This document shows, one piece after another, positions 16,831 through 26,082 of a stretch of DNA of 64,000 bases (its first letter is position 1; each line of letters opens with the position of its first letter). Source of the stretch: Acidobacterium capsulatum ATCC 51196 (lineage in GTDB: Bacteria; Acidobacteriota; Terriglobia; Terriglobales; Acidobacteriaceae); NCBI RefSeq assembly GCF_000022565.1, contig NC_012483.1, positions 2,914,001 through 2,978,000 of the forward strand. Reading direction: 5' to 3'. Below the pieces are notes generated by a model. The model did no database searches. It was not told the DNA's origin and saw only the letters and a list, made by a program, of their open reading frames with translations. Both the position numbers and the translations under genes were made by a program.

Positions 16831-19800
16831 ATGCAAAGAACTGCAAGATACGCATTCGCGTTGTTAATTGCTGTCCTGTTGTCAGTGACTACCGTCTATG
16901 CTCAGGCCACCGCCGAAATCACCGGCACGGTCACCGATCCGAGCGGCGCAGTGATTCCCGGCGCCAAAATCACCGCCACCAATGATGCCAGTGGCAGCTC
17001 ACAGAGCACCGTGAGCAACAGTTCGGGCCTCTACACGCTGCCCGGTCTTTCCAATGGAACGTATACGCTGGTCGTCACGGCCAAAGGCTTTGCGACTTAT
17101 AAAACATCGGGCGTAGTTCTAGACGTTGCCGCCACCGTGCAGGAGAATGTCGCACTGCAACTCGGCTCCAGCAGCCAGACTGTCACTGTGCGCGCCAATG
17201 CCTTGCAGGTACAGTCGCAGAGCAACGAGATCAGCACGCTCATCAGCGGCGCACAGGTAAACCAGATTGCCACCAATGGCCGCAACATCACCAGCCTCAC
17301 CACGCTGGGCACGGGCGTTTCGGGTAATCTGCCCTCATTCAACGGAGTGGCGGCGCAGACCAGCACAGCCACTATCAGCTTCAACGGCATGCGCCCTGAT
17401 CACAACAACTACCTGATCGACGGCGGTGAAGTGTATGACCGCGGTTCGGGGGGCAAAATTGACGTGCTGCCTTCTCCTGATGCGATTTCGGAGTTTCAGG
17501 TACTCAGCAGCAATTACCCGCCAGACTATGGTCTCTCTTCCGGTGGAACGATCCTGGTCGAGCTGAAGAGCGGCACGCGCAAGTTTCACGGCGGCGTGTG
17601 GGAGTTCAATCGCAATGACGCGCTCGATGCCGGCTACTACTTTGCCAAGAAGAATCATCAGGCGAGTCCCGAACTTCGCCTGAATATCTTCGGCGGGAAC
17701 ATCGGCGGCCCAGTCTGGATTCCGCACGTTTACAACACTCACAAGAACAAGACATTCTTTTTCGTGAACGAAGAGTGGCGTCGCTTTGTGCAGGGAGCCA
17801 ACCCGACGGCGACCAATACGATTCCTTCCAACGATTTCCCGACGGCGGGCCAGCCTTTCACCTACACGCCGTTCAATGGTCCAGTGCCGGTGGTGCCTCA
17901 GACCAGCGACCCAGCCAAGCTGGCGCTCTACACCCAGGATGGCCTCGTTCCCGGCCAGCCATTCCCAAATAACACCATTCCTGCCAACCTCCTCGATCCG
18001 AATGCCGTGGCGTTCATGGGGACTGGCGCGATTCCTAAGCCCAACGCGCCCAATAATCAGTACATTGCTTCGCCCAAGCAGCCGACCAACGTGCGGGAAG
18101 ATGTCGTGCGCATTGATCAGAACATCGGCTCGAAGTACAAGCTGATGGGGAGCTGGATTCACGACTCGATGACCCAGACCATCTTTCCCACGCAGTGGAG
18201 TGGAGACAGCTACTCCACGGTAGGCGATATCTTCTCCAATCCCTCCTGGGCGGCAGCCGTGCGCCTCACACAGGCGCTCTCTCCGACGGTGCTCAACGAG
18301 ACGGGCCTTTATGTGAACGGCAACAAGATCAACGTGCAGCCGGCCGGCATTTATCAGCAGCCCTCGGGCTGGAGCGCGAAGAGCTTTTTCACGGGTAACA
18401 ACGCGGAAAACCGCTTGCCGCAGATTGCTTTCAGCGGCGGTCCCATCAACACCACCTACACGGCCATTTACTGGCCCTGGCATAACTCGTATCTGAACTA
18501 TCAGATTCGTGACGATCTCTCGATCACGCGCGGCAAGCACGCTTTCAAGTTTGGCTTCTCGTACATGCGCGAGGACAAGAACCAGCAGCTGCAGGCTGAT
18601 ACCCAAGGCGACTACGGCTTCGATGGTTCCAAGTACTCGGGCGACGCCTATATCAACTTCCTGCTGGGATTTGCGAGCACCTACGATCAACTGCAGCAGC
18701 AGCGTACCGATCACTGGATCTCAAATACGTATTCGTTCTATGCAATGGACAACTGGCACATCACGCCGCGGCTTTCGCTGCAACTCGGCTTGCGCGATGA
18801 CATCATGCCGCAAACCTATGAGAAGAACAATCAGGTCGCAAACTTTGTGCCGGCTGACTATAAGGCAGCCGATGCGCAGAGTCCCGATCCCAACACCGGC
18901 AATCTGAACCCCAATGGTCCGGGCGTCCAGATCATTAACAACGAGCCTTTTTATCTCAACGGAATTGAGCAGGCAGGCAAAAATGGTGCTCCGCGTGGAC
19001 TGGTCAAGAATGACTTTTACACGCTGCAGCCTCGCATCGGTTTTGCCTATGACGCTTCTGGCGATGGCCGCACCATCCTGCGTGGTGGCGCCGGCATCTT
19101 CTACGAGCGTGTGCAGGGCAATGATATTTACAACCTATCCACCACGCCGCCGTTTGCCTATGCGCCCAGTGTCTCTGACGTTTATTTCTCTGATCCTAAC
19201 GTCAGCGCGGATACTGGCCAGCGTGCCTCGGTTCCGCTCGGTCCGGCAGGGCTGACGGCCATGAACTACTACTACCCGCATCCGGGTACGGCTCAGTACA
19301 GCCTTGGCATTCAGCACCAGCTGGCGCCTTCGGCGATCTTCTATCTCGGCTACGTCGGTTCCACCAGTTGGAATCAGGACGATCTGCGCGAGATCAACGA
19401 TCTGCCGCTCAACGCGATCAGCCAGCGCGAAGAGGTAGCGACCGGCTGCGCGAACTCGGCTCCGCCTTCGGCGGGAGCGCTGCCGTGCCCCAACATTCCA
19501 TCGAATGCAAACCTGTATCGCCCTTACCTGGGATATAGCAACATTCGCCTGGAAGAAAACGCGGTCAACGCGGACTACAACTCGTTGCAGGCCTCAGTGC
19601 GCATGGAGAAATGGCATGGCCTGACGTTGCAACTCGCCTACACATGGTCGCATGAGATCGATATCCAGAGTGCCGACCTCACCACCCAGACGCTGGCCGG
19701 TTCCGGTGGCGACATTTCCGATCCTTATAGCTATAAGTACGATCGCGGATCAGGCAACTTCGACCGCCGCAATATTTTCAACGCAAACTACATCTATGAC

Positions 19801-20322
19801 CTGCCCTTCTACATGCATTCGCACAATGTACTTGCGCGCACTCTGCTCAGTGGATGGGTCGTCTCTGGTGTAACTGTGGCGCAAAGCGGCTCGCCGGTGA
19901 ATGTCTACTACAACGGTCCAGACACGCTTGGACTGGGCGGCAGCACCACCAATCGCCCGAACATCGTGGGGAATGTCACCTTTCCGAAGACGCAGCAGGA
20001 GTGGTTTAACGCCAAGGCCTTTGCGGATCCGGTTGCACCCTGGGTTTCCAGCGCCAATAACAATCAGGGCTTTGGCGATGCCCGTAAGGACACCATCACC
20101 GGTCCCGGGCTCTTCAACTGGAACATCTCCATCTTCAAAACCTTCCCATTTACCGCCAATCCAACTGGACCTCATCTCCAGTTCCGGGCAGAGAGCTTCA
20201 ACACTTTCAACCACACGGAATGGAACTCGATTGATACCGGCAGCCATGACCCGAACTTCAGTCAGGTCACCAATACCTACGATCCTCGTGTGCTGCAGCT
20301 TGGACTGAAACTACTGTTCTAA
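16831..20322 (+). CDS. TonB-dependent receptor with N-terminal carboxypeptidase-regulatory-like domain
   Basis: The protein has 1,163 residues. The ATG at 16831 follows AAGGAGAAAGG. A signal peptide ends near VYAQA (about 26). A regulatory-like domain follows (EITGTVTDPSGAVIPGA), then the plug with a short TonB-box-like connection and a barrel ending LGLKLLF. It is the same architecture as the receptor at 4398 but diverged in sequence, so the two likely handle different ligands. The upstream LacI-type palindrome suggests induction by a sugar. The following operon (TPR protein, glutaminase-like protein, hydrolase) is separated by a terminator, so co-regulation rather than co-transcription is likely. 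Confidence 0.92.
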   Translation: MQRTARYAFALLIAVLLSVTTVYAQATAEITGTVTDPSGAVIPGAKITATNDASGSSQSTVSNSSGLYTLPGLSNGTYTLVVTAKGFATYKTSGVVLDVAATVQENVALQLGSSSQTVTVRANALQVQSQSNEISTLISGAQVNQIATNGRNITSLTTLGTGVSGNLPSFNGVAAQTSTATISFNGMRPDHNNYLIDGGEVYDRGSGGKIDVLPSPDAISEFQVLSSNYPPDYGLSSGGTILVELKSGTRKFHGGVWEFNRNDALDAGYYFAKKNHQASPELRLNIFGGNIGGPVWIPHVYNTHKNKTFFFVNEEWRRFVQGANPTATNTIPSNDFPTAGQPFTYTPFNGPVPVVPQTSDPAKLALYTQDGLVPGQPFPNNTIPANLLDPNAVAFMGTGAIPKPNAPNNQYIASPKQPTNVREDVVRIDQNIGSKYKLMGSWIHDSMTQTIFPTQWSGDSYSTVGDIFSNPSWAAAVRLTQALSPTVLNETGLYVNGNKINVQPAGIYQQPSGWSAKSFFTGNNAENRLPQIAFSGGPINTTYTAIYWPWHNSYLNYQIRDDLSITRGKHAFKFGFSYMREDKNQQLQADTQGDYGFDGSKYSGDAYINFLLGFASTYDQLQQQRTDHWISNTYSFYAMDNWHITPRLSLQLGLRDDIMPQTYEKNNQVANFVPADYKAADAQSPDPNTGNLNPNGPGVQIINNEPFYLNGIEQAGKNGAPRGLVKNDFYTLQPRIGFAYDASGDGRTILRGGAGIFYERVQGNDIYNLSTTPPFAYAPSVSDVYFSDPNVSADTGQRASVPLGPAGLTAMNYYYPHPGTAQYSLGIQHQLAPSAIFYLGYVGSTSWNQDDLREINDLPLNAISQREEVATGCANSAPPSAGALPCPNIPSNANLYRPYLGYSNIRLEENAVNADYNSLQASVRMEKWHGLTLQLAYTWSHEIDIQSADLTTQTLAGSGGDISDPYSYKYDRGSGNFDRRNIFNANYIYDLPFYMHSHNVLARTLLSGWVVSGVTVAQSGSPVNVYYNGPDTLGLGGSTTNRPNIVGNVTFPKTQQEWFNAKAFADPVAPWVSSANNNQGFGDARKDTITGPGLFNWNISIFKTFPFTANPTGPHLQFRAESFNTFNHTEWNSIDTGSHDPNFSQVTNTYDPRVLQLGLKLLF

Positions 20323-20341
20323 TCCCCCAGTCCTTTCCTCC

Positions 20342-20380
20342 GGCACGGCAGATCCATTGCTGCCGTGCCTTTCTTTTTTC
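20342..20380 (+). terminator. Intrinsic terminator after the second receptor
   Basis: GGCACGGCAG (20342-20351) pairs with CTGCCGTGCC (20360-20369) and is followed by TTTCTTTTTTC. Confidence 0.85.
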
Positions 20381-20432
20381 TGTGCTGCATGCCATGATGG
20401 GGCGCGTCTGAAATTCATGCCGGAGGAGCTAA

Positions 20433-21635
20433 TTGCAGTTATTTCGCCTCAAGGCCATTTGTGTGGGTCTGCTTCTGGCTGGACTCTCTCTCGCGTTCGC
20501 GGTTCCGGAGGCGCGCGCACAGTCCGCGGCATCGCCAGATTTGCTGCGGCAGCAGGCGCTGGCACTCGAACAGCAGGGCCAGTTTGCCCAGGCCGAATCC
20601 ATCTGGCATACCTTGCTCACGCAGAATGCGAAGAACGTGGAAGCCTGCGCGCATCTCGGCCTCGATGAAGCGCGCACGCAAAATTATCCTGAAGCAATTC
20701 AATATTACCGGCGTGCTCTGGCGCTTGACCCCTCCTTGCATGGCTTGCGCCTCGATCTGGCGCTCTCTTATTTCAAGATGGGAAAGTTCCCTCAGGCTAT
20801 TCCGCTGCTCGCAGAGGAACTCCATCAGCACCCCGGCGACCTGCGGTTGACCATCCTGCTCGGAATGGCGCACTACGGCGCGCAGCAGTATGACAAGGTG
20901 GTTCCATATCTCAAGGCGGCCGCAGCCAAAGAGCCTCAAAGCGCGGCGATCCGTTTGCCACTGGCGCAGGCCTGCCTGTGGTCGCGGCAATTCGAGTGCG
21001 TGCTGACCACCTATAAGCAGATACTGGCGCTCAATGCAGATTCAGCCGAGGCAGACATGCTCGCGGGGGAAGCCTACAGCGCGCAGAGCAACACTCCGGC
21101 TGCCATACGGCAGTTTCGTGCCGCCATTCAGGCCAACCCCAACCTTCCGCAGGAGCACTTCGGTCTCGGATACCTGCTCTGGACACAGCGCAATTATGCG
21201 GAAGCGGAAGAGCAGTTCCGCGACGAGTTGCGCATCAGCCCTGACGATGGCCAGTCACTCGCCTACCTCGGCGATACGCTGATGCATCTGGGCAAGAGCG
21301 ATGAAGCGCGAGCCTCGCTCGAACGAGCGATGGTGCTGAAGTCCTCGCTTGAACTCGCGCACCTTGATCTCGGCATTCTCGATGTGAATGCCGGGCACGA
21401 TAGTGCAGCCGTTGCCGAGTTCCATGCCGCCATTCAGATCAACCCCAAGAGCACGGATGCGCGCTGGCGGCTGGCGCGCCTTTATCAAAAAATGGGCCAG
21501 CACCAAAAGGCGGCAGCCGAGTTTGCTATCGTCAGCAAGATGAAGCGCGAATCCGCGCAAAGCCTCTACCTCAAAATGGCGGGCAGCCACGAGGCGCAGG
21601 CGACTGCCCGGCAAAAAGATGCAACTCCGCAGTGA
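20433..21635 (+). CDS. Exported tetratricopeptide-repeat protein
   Basis: The protein has 400 residues. The start is a TTG at 20433, chosen because GGAGGAG precedes it by five bases and the next residues form a signal peptide (ending ARAQS, near residue 31). The mature part is a run of about nine or ten TPR units of 34 residues with typical A-x3-Y-x3-A-L-x-L-x-P helices (for example YYRRALALDP). It is probably a periplasmic scaffold that binds a partner protein; no enzyme domain is seen. TPR proteins commonly sit beside acidobacterial receptors. The C-terminal 20 residues are polar and unstructured. Confidence 0.82.
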   Translation: MQLFRLKAICVGLLLAGLSLAFAVPEARAQSAASPDLLRQQALALEQQGQFAQAESIWHTLLTQNAKNVEACAHLGLDEARTQNYPEAIQYYRRALALDPSLHGLRLDLALSYFKMGKFPQAIPLLAEELHQHPGDLRLTILLGMAHYGAQQYDKVVPYLKAAAAKEPQSAAIRLPLAQACLWSRQFECVLTTYKQILALNADSAEADMLAGEAYSAQSNTPAAIRQFRAAIQANPNLPQEHFGLGYLLWTQRNYAEAEEQFRDELRISPDDGQSLAYLGDTLMHLGKSDEARASLERAMVLKSSLELAHLDLGILDVNAGHDSAAVAEFHAAIQINPKSTDARWRLARLYQKMGQHQKAAAEFAIVSKMKRESAQSLYLKMAGSHEAQATARQKDATPQ

Positions 21636-21726
21636 TGGCACTGCGCCGCAGGGTGTTGACTATTTAAACCCTCCTTACGGAAAGATAACTGGATCATTCA
21701 GAGGAGGCAGAAGCTGCATCTTGTCT

Positions 21727-21738
21727 GATAACGTTATC
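21727..21738. promoter_or_regulatory. LacI-family operator-like palindrome
   Basis: GATAACGTTATC is a perfect 12-base palindrome, ending 18 bases before the ATG at 21757 and overlapping the region just upstream of the ribosome-binding site. It shares the AACGTT core with the palindrome at 16485. Confidence 0.45.
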
Positions 21739-21756
21739 GGAGACAGGAGACAAGGC

Positions 21757-23874
21757 ATGTGGAACTGCTTTAGCCGCCAGGCGAAGAGTTTTTTGAAACA
21801 CTCGGCAGGATGGGCCGCAATCGGATTTCTGACAGGGGGGCTCGCGATCCCGGCCCATGCGCAGGAACCAGTCACCGCGCGAACTCCGGCCACGCCGCTC
21901 GTCGTGCATGATCCTTACTTCAGCATCTGGTCATTCAATGACAAGCTGACCGGTGGCCCCACCCATCACTGGACTGGAAGCTCTCAGCAACTCATCGGCG
22001 TCGTTCGCATTGACGGCAAGAGCTATCGCTTCATGGGCGATGAGCCATCGCTGCCTGCCCTGCCGCAGATTTCTCGCGCGATATGGCCCACGCACGTCAT
22101 CTATCGCTTTCAAGGAGCAGGCGTTCGCCTCACCGCGACCTTTTTCACGCCCGATCTGCCGCACAATCTTGATGTGCTCTCGCGTCCTCTGTCTTATCTG
22201 AGTTGGAAGGTGAGTTCCAGTGATGGAAGTCCTCACCAGGTGCAGATCTATTTCGCGGCGAGTGCGGAACTGGCCGTCAACGATGTCTATCAGCATGTCG
22301 TTTGGGGAACCAGCCGTGTGGGTGACATGCAGGTGATGCACATCGGCACCAACACGCAGCAGGTGCTTGCGAAGTCCGGCGACAACCTGCGCATCGATTG
22401 GGGATGGGCGGACGTGGCCGTTCCCGCGCAGCCCGGCGCCTCAGTGGCTACGATCGGCATGAATGCCTTCAACGATGCGGTGAACAAGGGCGAATTTCCA
22501 GCGAGCGACGATCTCAACATGCCCCGCATGGCGCGCATCGACACGCCGGTATTGGCGGCGCGGTTTGATCTGGGCCAGGTATCTGGCACCCCGATCACCC
22601 GGCGTCTCATGCTTGCCTACGATGACCGCTACGGCATCGAGCTTTTTCATCGCGAACTGCCTGACTACTGGCGTCGCGGGCACACCACCTTCGCACAGAT
22701 GCTTTTACAGGCCGAAGCTCAGCGGGCGTCGCTCAATGCACAGGCAACAGCTTTCGACCACGCACTGGTCTCCGCACTCACGCAGGCGGGCGGCAGCAAA
22801 TATGCGCAGTTAGCCGTGCTGGCCTATCAGCAGACTCTCGGAGCCACGAAGCTGGCCGCAGGCATTGACGGCGAGCCGCTGCTCTTCTCCAAAGAAAACT
22901 TCAGCAATGGCTGCGTCGATACAGTCGATGTCACCTACCCCTCGGCGCCGCTGTTTCTGTTTGTCAATCCCAAGCTGCTTGAGGCCATGCTGCGCCCCGT
23001 GCTGCAGTACGCTGAGATGCCACGCTGGCCGTGGCCCTTTGCCCCGCATGATATTGGCACCTATCCTCTGGCGAATGGTCAGGTATACGGTGGCGCAGAA
23101 ACGAGTGAAGTGGACCAGATGCCGGTGGAAGAGACCGGCAACATGCTCATCATGATGGATGCCATTGCGCAGGCCGAGGGCAATCCTGATTTTGCAAAGC
23201 CCTATTGGCCCATGCTGACGAAGTGGGCAAAGTATCTGCGCGCCTTTGGCCTCGATCCCAAAAATCAGCTCAGCACCGATGACTTTGCCGGCCATCTGGC
23301 CCACAATGCCAATCTCTCAATCAAGGCAATTCTGGCGCTTGGCAGCTACGCACAACTGGCCCGAATGCTAGGCCATGCTGATATTGCCAACGACTATCAG
23401 CAGACGGCGAAGCAGATGGCCGGCCAGTGGGTTCACATGGCCGCGGATGGCGACCACACGCGCCTCGCCTTCAACATGCCCAACACCTGGAGCCAGAAGT
23501 ACAACCTGGTCTGGAATCGCATTCTGGGGCTTAACCTTTTCCCGCCGAGCGTGGCCCGCCAGGAAGTCGCGTTTTATCTCCAGCATCAGAACGCCTTCGG
23601 GCTTCCGCTCGACTACCGGCACACTTACACCAAGCTCGACTGGACGACCTGGAGCGCGACACTGGCAAACAATCAAAAAGACTTTGAAGCGCTCATCGAT
23701 CCACTCTATAAATTCATGACCGAGACGCCCACGCGGGTTCCGTTGAGCGACTGGTTCGATACCGTTACGGGTAAGCAGGTCGGCTTTCAGGCGCGCTCGG
23801 TGGTTGGAGGCATCTTCATCAAGCCGCTAACGGACAAGAGCCTTTGGCGCCAGTGGGCACAAGGCCATCCATAG
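21757..23874 (+). CDS. Secreted glutaminase-A-like protein (DUF4965/DUF5127/DUF1793 architecture)
   Basis: The protein has 705 residues. The ATG at 21757 follows AGGAGACAAGGC; a longer frame from 21619 overlaps the TPR gene and lacks a site. A signal peptide ends near IPAHAQ. The order of a beta-rich N-terminal region (VHDPYFSIWSFNDKLTGGPTHHW is the diagnostic start, here bases ~21904-21972), a middle domain and an alpha-helical C-terminal domain (FSNGCVDTVDVTYPSAP and the EETGNMLIM segment) matches the family of fungal glutaminase A. Many bacterial members occur in glycan-use loci and their substrates are not established. I am confident of the family, not of glutamine hydrolysis. The gene is probably controlled by the palindrome immediately upstream. 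Confidence 0.8.
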   Translation: MWNCFSRQAKSFLKHSAGWAAIGFLTGGLAIPAHAQEPVTARTPATPLVVHDPYFSIWSFNDKLTGGPTHHWTGSSQQLIGVVRIDGKSYRFMGDEPSLPALPQISRAIWPTHVIYRFQGAGVRLTATFFTPDLPHNLDVLSRPLSYLSWKVSSSDGSPHQVQIYFAASAELAVNDVYQHVVWGTSRVGDMQVMHIGTNTQQVLAKSGDNLRIDWGWADVAVPAQPGASVATIGMNAFNDAVNKGEFPASDDLNMPRMARIDTPVLAARFDLGQVSGTPITRRLMLAYDDRYGIELFHRELPDYWRRGHTTFAQMLLQAEAQRASLNAQATAFDHALVSALTQAGGSKYAQLAVLAYQQTLGATKLAAGIDGEPLLFSKENFSNGCVDTVDVTYPSAPLFLFVNPKLLEAMLRPVLQYAEMPRWPWPFAPHDIGTYPLANGQVYGGAETSEVDQMPVEETGNMLIMMDAIAQAEGNPDFAKPYWPMLTKWAKYLRAFGLDPKNQLSTDDFAGHLAHNANLSIKAILALGSYAQLARMLGHADIANDYQQTAKQMAGQWVHMAADGDHTRLAFNMPNTWSQKYNLVWNRILGLNLFPPSVARQEVAFYLQHQNAFGLPLDYRHTYTKLDWTTWSATLANNQKDFEALIDPLYKFMTETPTRVPLSDWFDTVTGKQVGFQARSVVGGIFIKPLTDKSLWRQWAQGHP

Positions 23875-23891
23875 TGCAAACTGGAAAAGCA

Positions 23892-24419
23892 ATGACGATT
23901 CAGAATGTATATCTGCTGCATGGCAAGGGTGGTTCTCCCAACGGCACGGTCAGCAAGCTGGCCGCTGTGCTCGAACCACTCTGGCCGCAACTGACTTTCA
24001 CTCGCCCACTGCTGCCGCACAACGATCCTCAGACTCTCGCTGAGCGATCCGTGGATTTCCTCGAACAACTGCAACTCCCGCAAGGGGCTTTGCTTGTGGG
24101 CATAAGTCTCGGCGGCACTGTCGCGGCCAAACTGCAAGAGATGGGCCGTGACGACCTGCATGTCATGGCCATCAGCTCGCCCACCTGGGCCGATGGTGTG
24201 GTGCTTCGCGAGCGGCCGGAACGCCGCGTCGCGATCTACTCTTCTCAGGATGAAGTGATTGCCCCGCGCACGGCAGACTGGCCGCGCCTCGCCGCGATTG
24301 CCCGTGACTTTTCCTGGCTCAACCACAGCACTGACCAGCACTTTGCGCCGCTGACCCGCCTCTTCGGCTGGTACCTCGAAGGCACGCTGGCCGAGAAGAT
24401 CGGCACCGATCCTCGCTAG
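23892..24419 (+). CDS. Small alpha/beta hydrolase (RBBP9/YdeN-like)
   Basis: The protein has 175 residues. The oxyanion motif LLHGKGGSPNG is followed by the nucleophile elbow VGISLGGTVAA, giving the G-x-S-x-G serine. A late Asp (SSQDEVI) and His (NHSTDQHF) complete a plausible triad. It has no signal peptide, so it is cytoplasmic. I took the ATG at 23892, 18 bases after the previous stop; a frame from 23844 would overlap the upstream gene. It is probably the last gene of the operon beginning at 20433 and ends at a strong terminator. The substrate is unknown. Confidence 0.78.
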   Translation: MTIQNVYLLHGKGGSPNGTVSKLAAVLEPLWPQLTFTRPLLPHNDPQTLAERSVDFLEQLQLPQGALLVGISLGGTVAAKLQEMGRDDLHVMAISSPTWADGVVLRERPERRVAIYSSQDEVIAPRTADWPRLAAIARDFSWLNHSTDQHFAPLTRLFGWYLEGTLAEKIGTDPR

Positions 24420-24441
24420 CCGGCAATTCTCCTGGCGCAAC

Positions 24442-24474
24442 AAAAGCCGCACATGATGTGCGGCTTTTTGTTGT
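24442..24474. terminator. Bidirectional intrinsic terminator
   Basis: AAAAGCCGCACA pairs with TGTGCGGCTTTT across a 3-base loop, with T tracts on both strands. It separates the convergent hydrolase and sugar porter genes. Confidence 0.85.
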
Positions 24475-24487
24475 TTAACATGCAGTA

Positions 24488-25882
24488 TTATTGGCCAATC
24501 TTGCGCAGCGGTTTACCCGCCATCAGATTGCGCTCAATGAACTCCAGCGTGATGTTCTTGGTCTCTGGCACCAGCAGGCCAGTGATCGCGATAAAGATCA
24601 CGTTAAAGCCCGCATATAGCCAGAAGGTCTGCGCGTGGCCGAAGCTGTTGAGCAGCGTCAGGAAGGTGGCCCCAACCACAAAGTTGGCGACCCAGTTGGT
24701 CAGGGTGGAAAGCGCAATGCCAAAGTCGCGTCCGTTAATAGGCTGCACTTCCGAACACAGAATCCAGATCAGCGGCCCGGCCGACATCGCGAAACCAACG
24801 ATAAACAGCAGCAACATGGCGACGGTGAAGATTTGCTCAGTATGCGAGTGAATGCCCAGATGCATCATGCTGCCCACCACGGCCATGCCAATCGCCATCA
24901 CCGTGAAGCCTGTATAAAGAATGGGCTTCCGGCCCCAGCGATCTACCAGCCAGATGGCAATGAACGTCGCCAGCACGTTTGCCAGGCCCACAATCGCGGT
25001 GAAGACCATCTGCGCTTCTTTCTGGTAGCCCATGTCCTTGAAGATGATCGGCGCATAGTACATCACCACATTCATCCCGGTGAACTGCTGCACAATCTGC
25101 AACAGTACGCCGAGCCCCACCGAGCGGCGGAAATTACTGTTCTGCAGAAACATCTGCCAGCCATGCTGAGGTATGCGCAACTGGGCGGCGATCTCCTGCT
25201 CTTCCTGCTCCACAATCTTGGGGTTGCCCCGCAGGCGCAGGAGCACGCGAGTGGCTTCCTCTTTGCGTCCCCGCATCATCAGCCAGCGAGGGCTGTCAGG
25301 CAGCGAGAAGATGCCTACGAAAAATAAAGCACCCGGGATGGCAATGATGCCGAGCATCCAATGCCAGTTGCCGGAGTAGCTGAAGGCCAGATCAGAAAGA
25401 TATGCGACAAAAATGCCGATGGTGATCATCAACTGATATAGCGAAACCATGGAGCCGCGAATATTTTCCGGCGCAATCTCTGCCAGGTAAATCGGCGCGG
25501 TGAAAGAAAGCATGCCGATCGAGATGCCGAGAATCAGGCGTCCGGCCAGCAGCACGTTCACTGACCATGCCGCGCCGCACAGCACCGAGGCCACCACGAA
25601 AATGAATGACCCCAGCAGCAGAGAACGCTTGCGCCCCAGGCTCTTGGCCATCCATCCGCCGGCCAATGCACCCACGGCCGCCCCGAGCATCATCCAGCTC
25701 ACAATGTGCTCCAGCATCGTGTCCGAAATGCCAAAGTCAGTTTTAATGAACTGCTCGGCTCCTGAAATCACACCAATATCCAGCCCGAACATCAGGCCGG
25801 CCAGGGCACCCAGCAGACCAATAAACACGGCCGCGGCTTTGGGGTGAGCCTCGGTTGTAACCGTTTGCATGCTGTCTTTCAT
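24488..25882 (-). CDS. Sugar porter, major facilitator superfamily
   Basis: The protein has 464 residues with twelve membrane segments. The ATG at 25882 is preceded by ACGGAGATGCC; a frame extending to 26140 lacks features. Family signatures are visible: GLDIGVISG in helix 1, the LGRKRS loop between helices 2 and 3, the SPRWLM segment and the C-terminal PETKNITLE motif. These proteins are usually proton-sugar symporters of the XylE/AraE/GalP type in the inner membrane. It would take up monosaccharides released by the secreted hydrolases nearby. The exact sugar is not deducible. No operator of the AACGTT type was found in the 200 bases upstream. Confidence 0.9.
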   Translation of the reverse strand: MKDSMQTVTTEAHPKAAAVFIGLLGALAGLMFGLDIGVISGAEQFIKTDFGISDTMLEHIVSWMMLGAAVGALAGGWMAKSLGRKRSLLLGSFIFVVASVLCGAAWSVNVLLAGRLILGISIGMLSFTAPIYLAEIAPENIRGSMVSLYQLMITIGIFVAYLSDLAFSYSGNWHWMLGIIAIPGALFFVGIFSLPDSPRWLMMRGRKEEATRVLLRLRGNPKIVEQEEQEIAAQLRIPQHGWQMFLQNSNFRRSVGLGVLLQIVQQFTGMNVVMYYAPIIFKDMGYQKEAQMVFTAIVGLANVLATFIAIWLVDRWGRKPILYTGFTVMAIGMAVVGSMMHLGIHSHTEQIFTVAMLLLFIVGFAMSAGPLIWILCSEVQPINGRDFGIALSTLTNWVANFVVGATFLTLLNSFGHAQTFWLYAGFNVIFIAITGLLVPETKNITLEFIERNLMAGKPLRKIGQ

Positions 25883-26082
25883 GGCATCTCCGTCAGAGTC
25901 TCGTTGGCTGCATGAACGGGCCATGGTGAACGGACGCGGAGGCGTGTCACTCGATGCTGGCGCGCGGACTGATCCAACTTCACCGATTGTAGTGGCAGAA
26001 TTCCATGGCTGGCCAGTGAGAGGGCAGCAGAAGCTCACTCGTGCAATCGAGGCGCTGCCTCGAGAAGAACCGAACCCATATC

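Noticed and set aside
16529-16867. 112-residue plus-strand frame before the second receptor
   Set aside because: It overlaps the receptor start and its ribosome-binding site in another frame and shows no domain or initiation signal.
17335-18714. 459-residue frame antisense to the second receptor
   Set aside because: Same reasons; a second long shadow of receptor coding bias.
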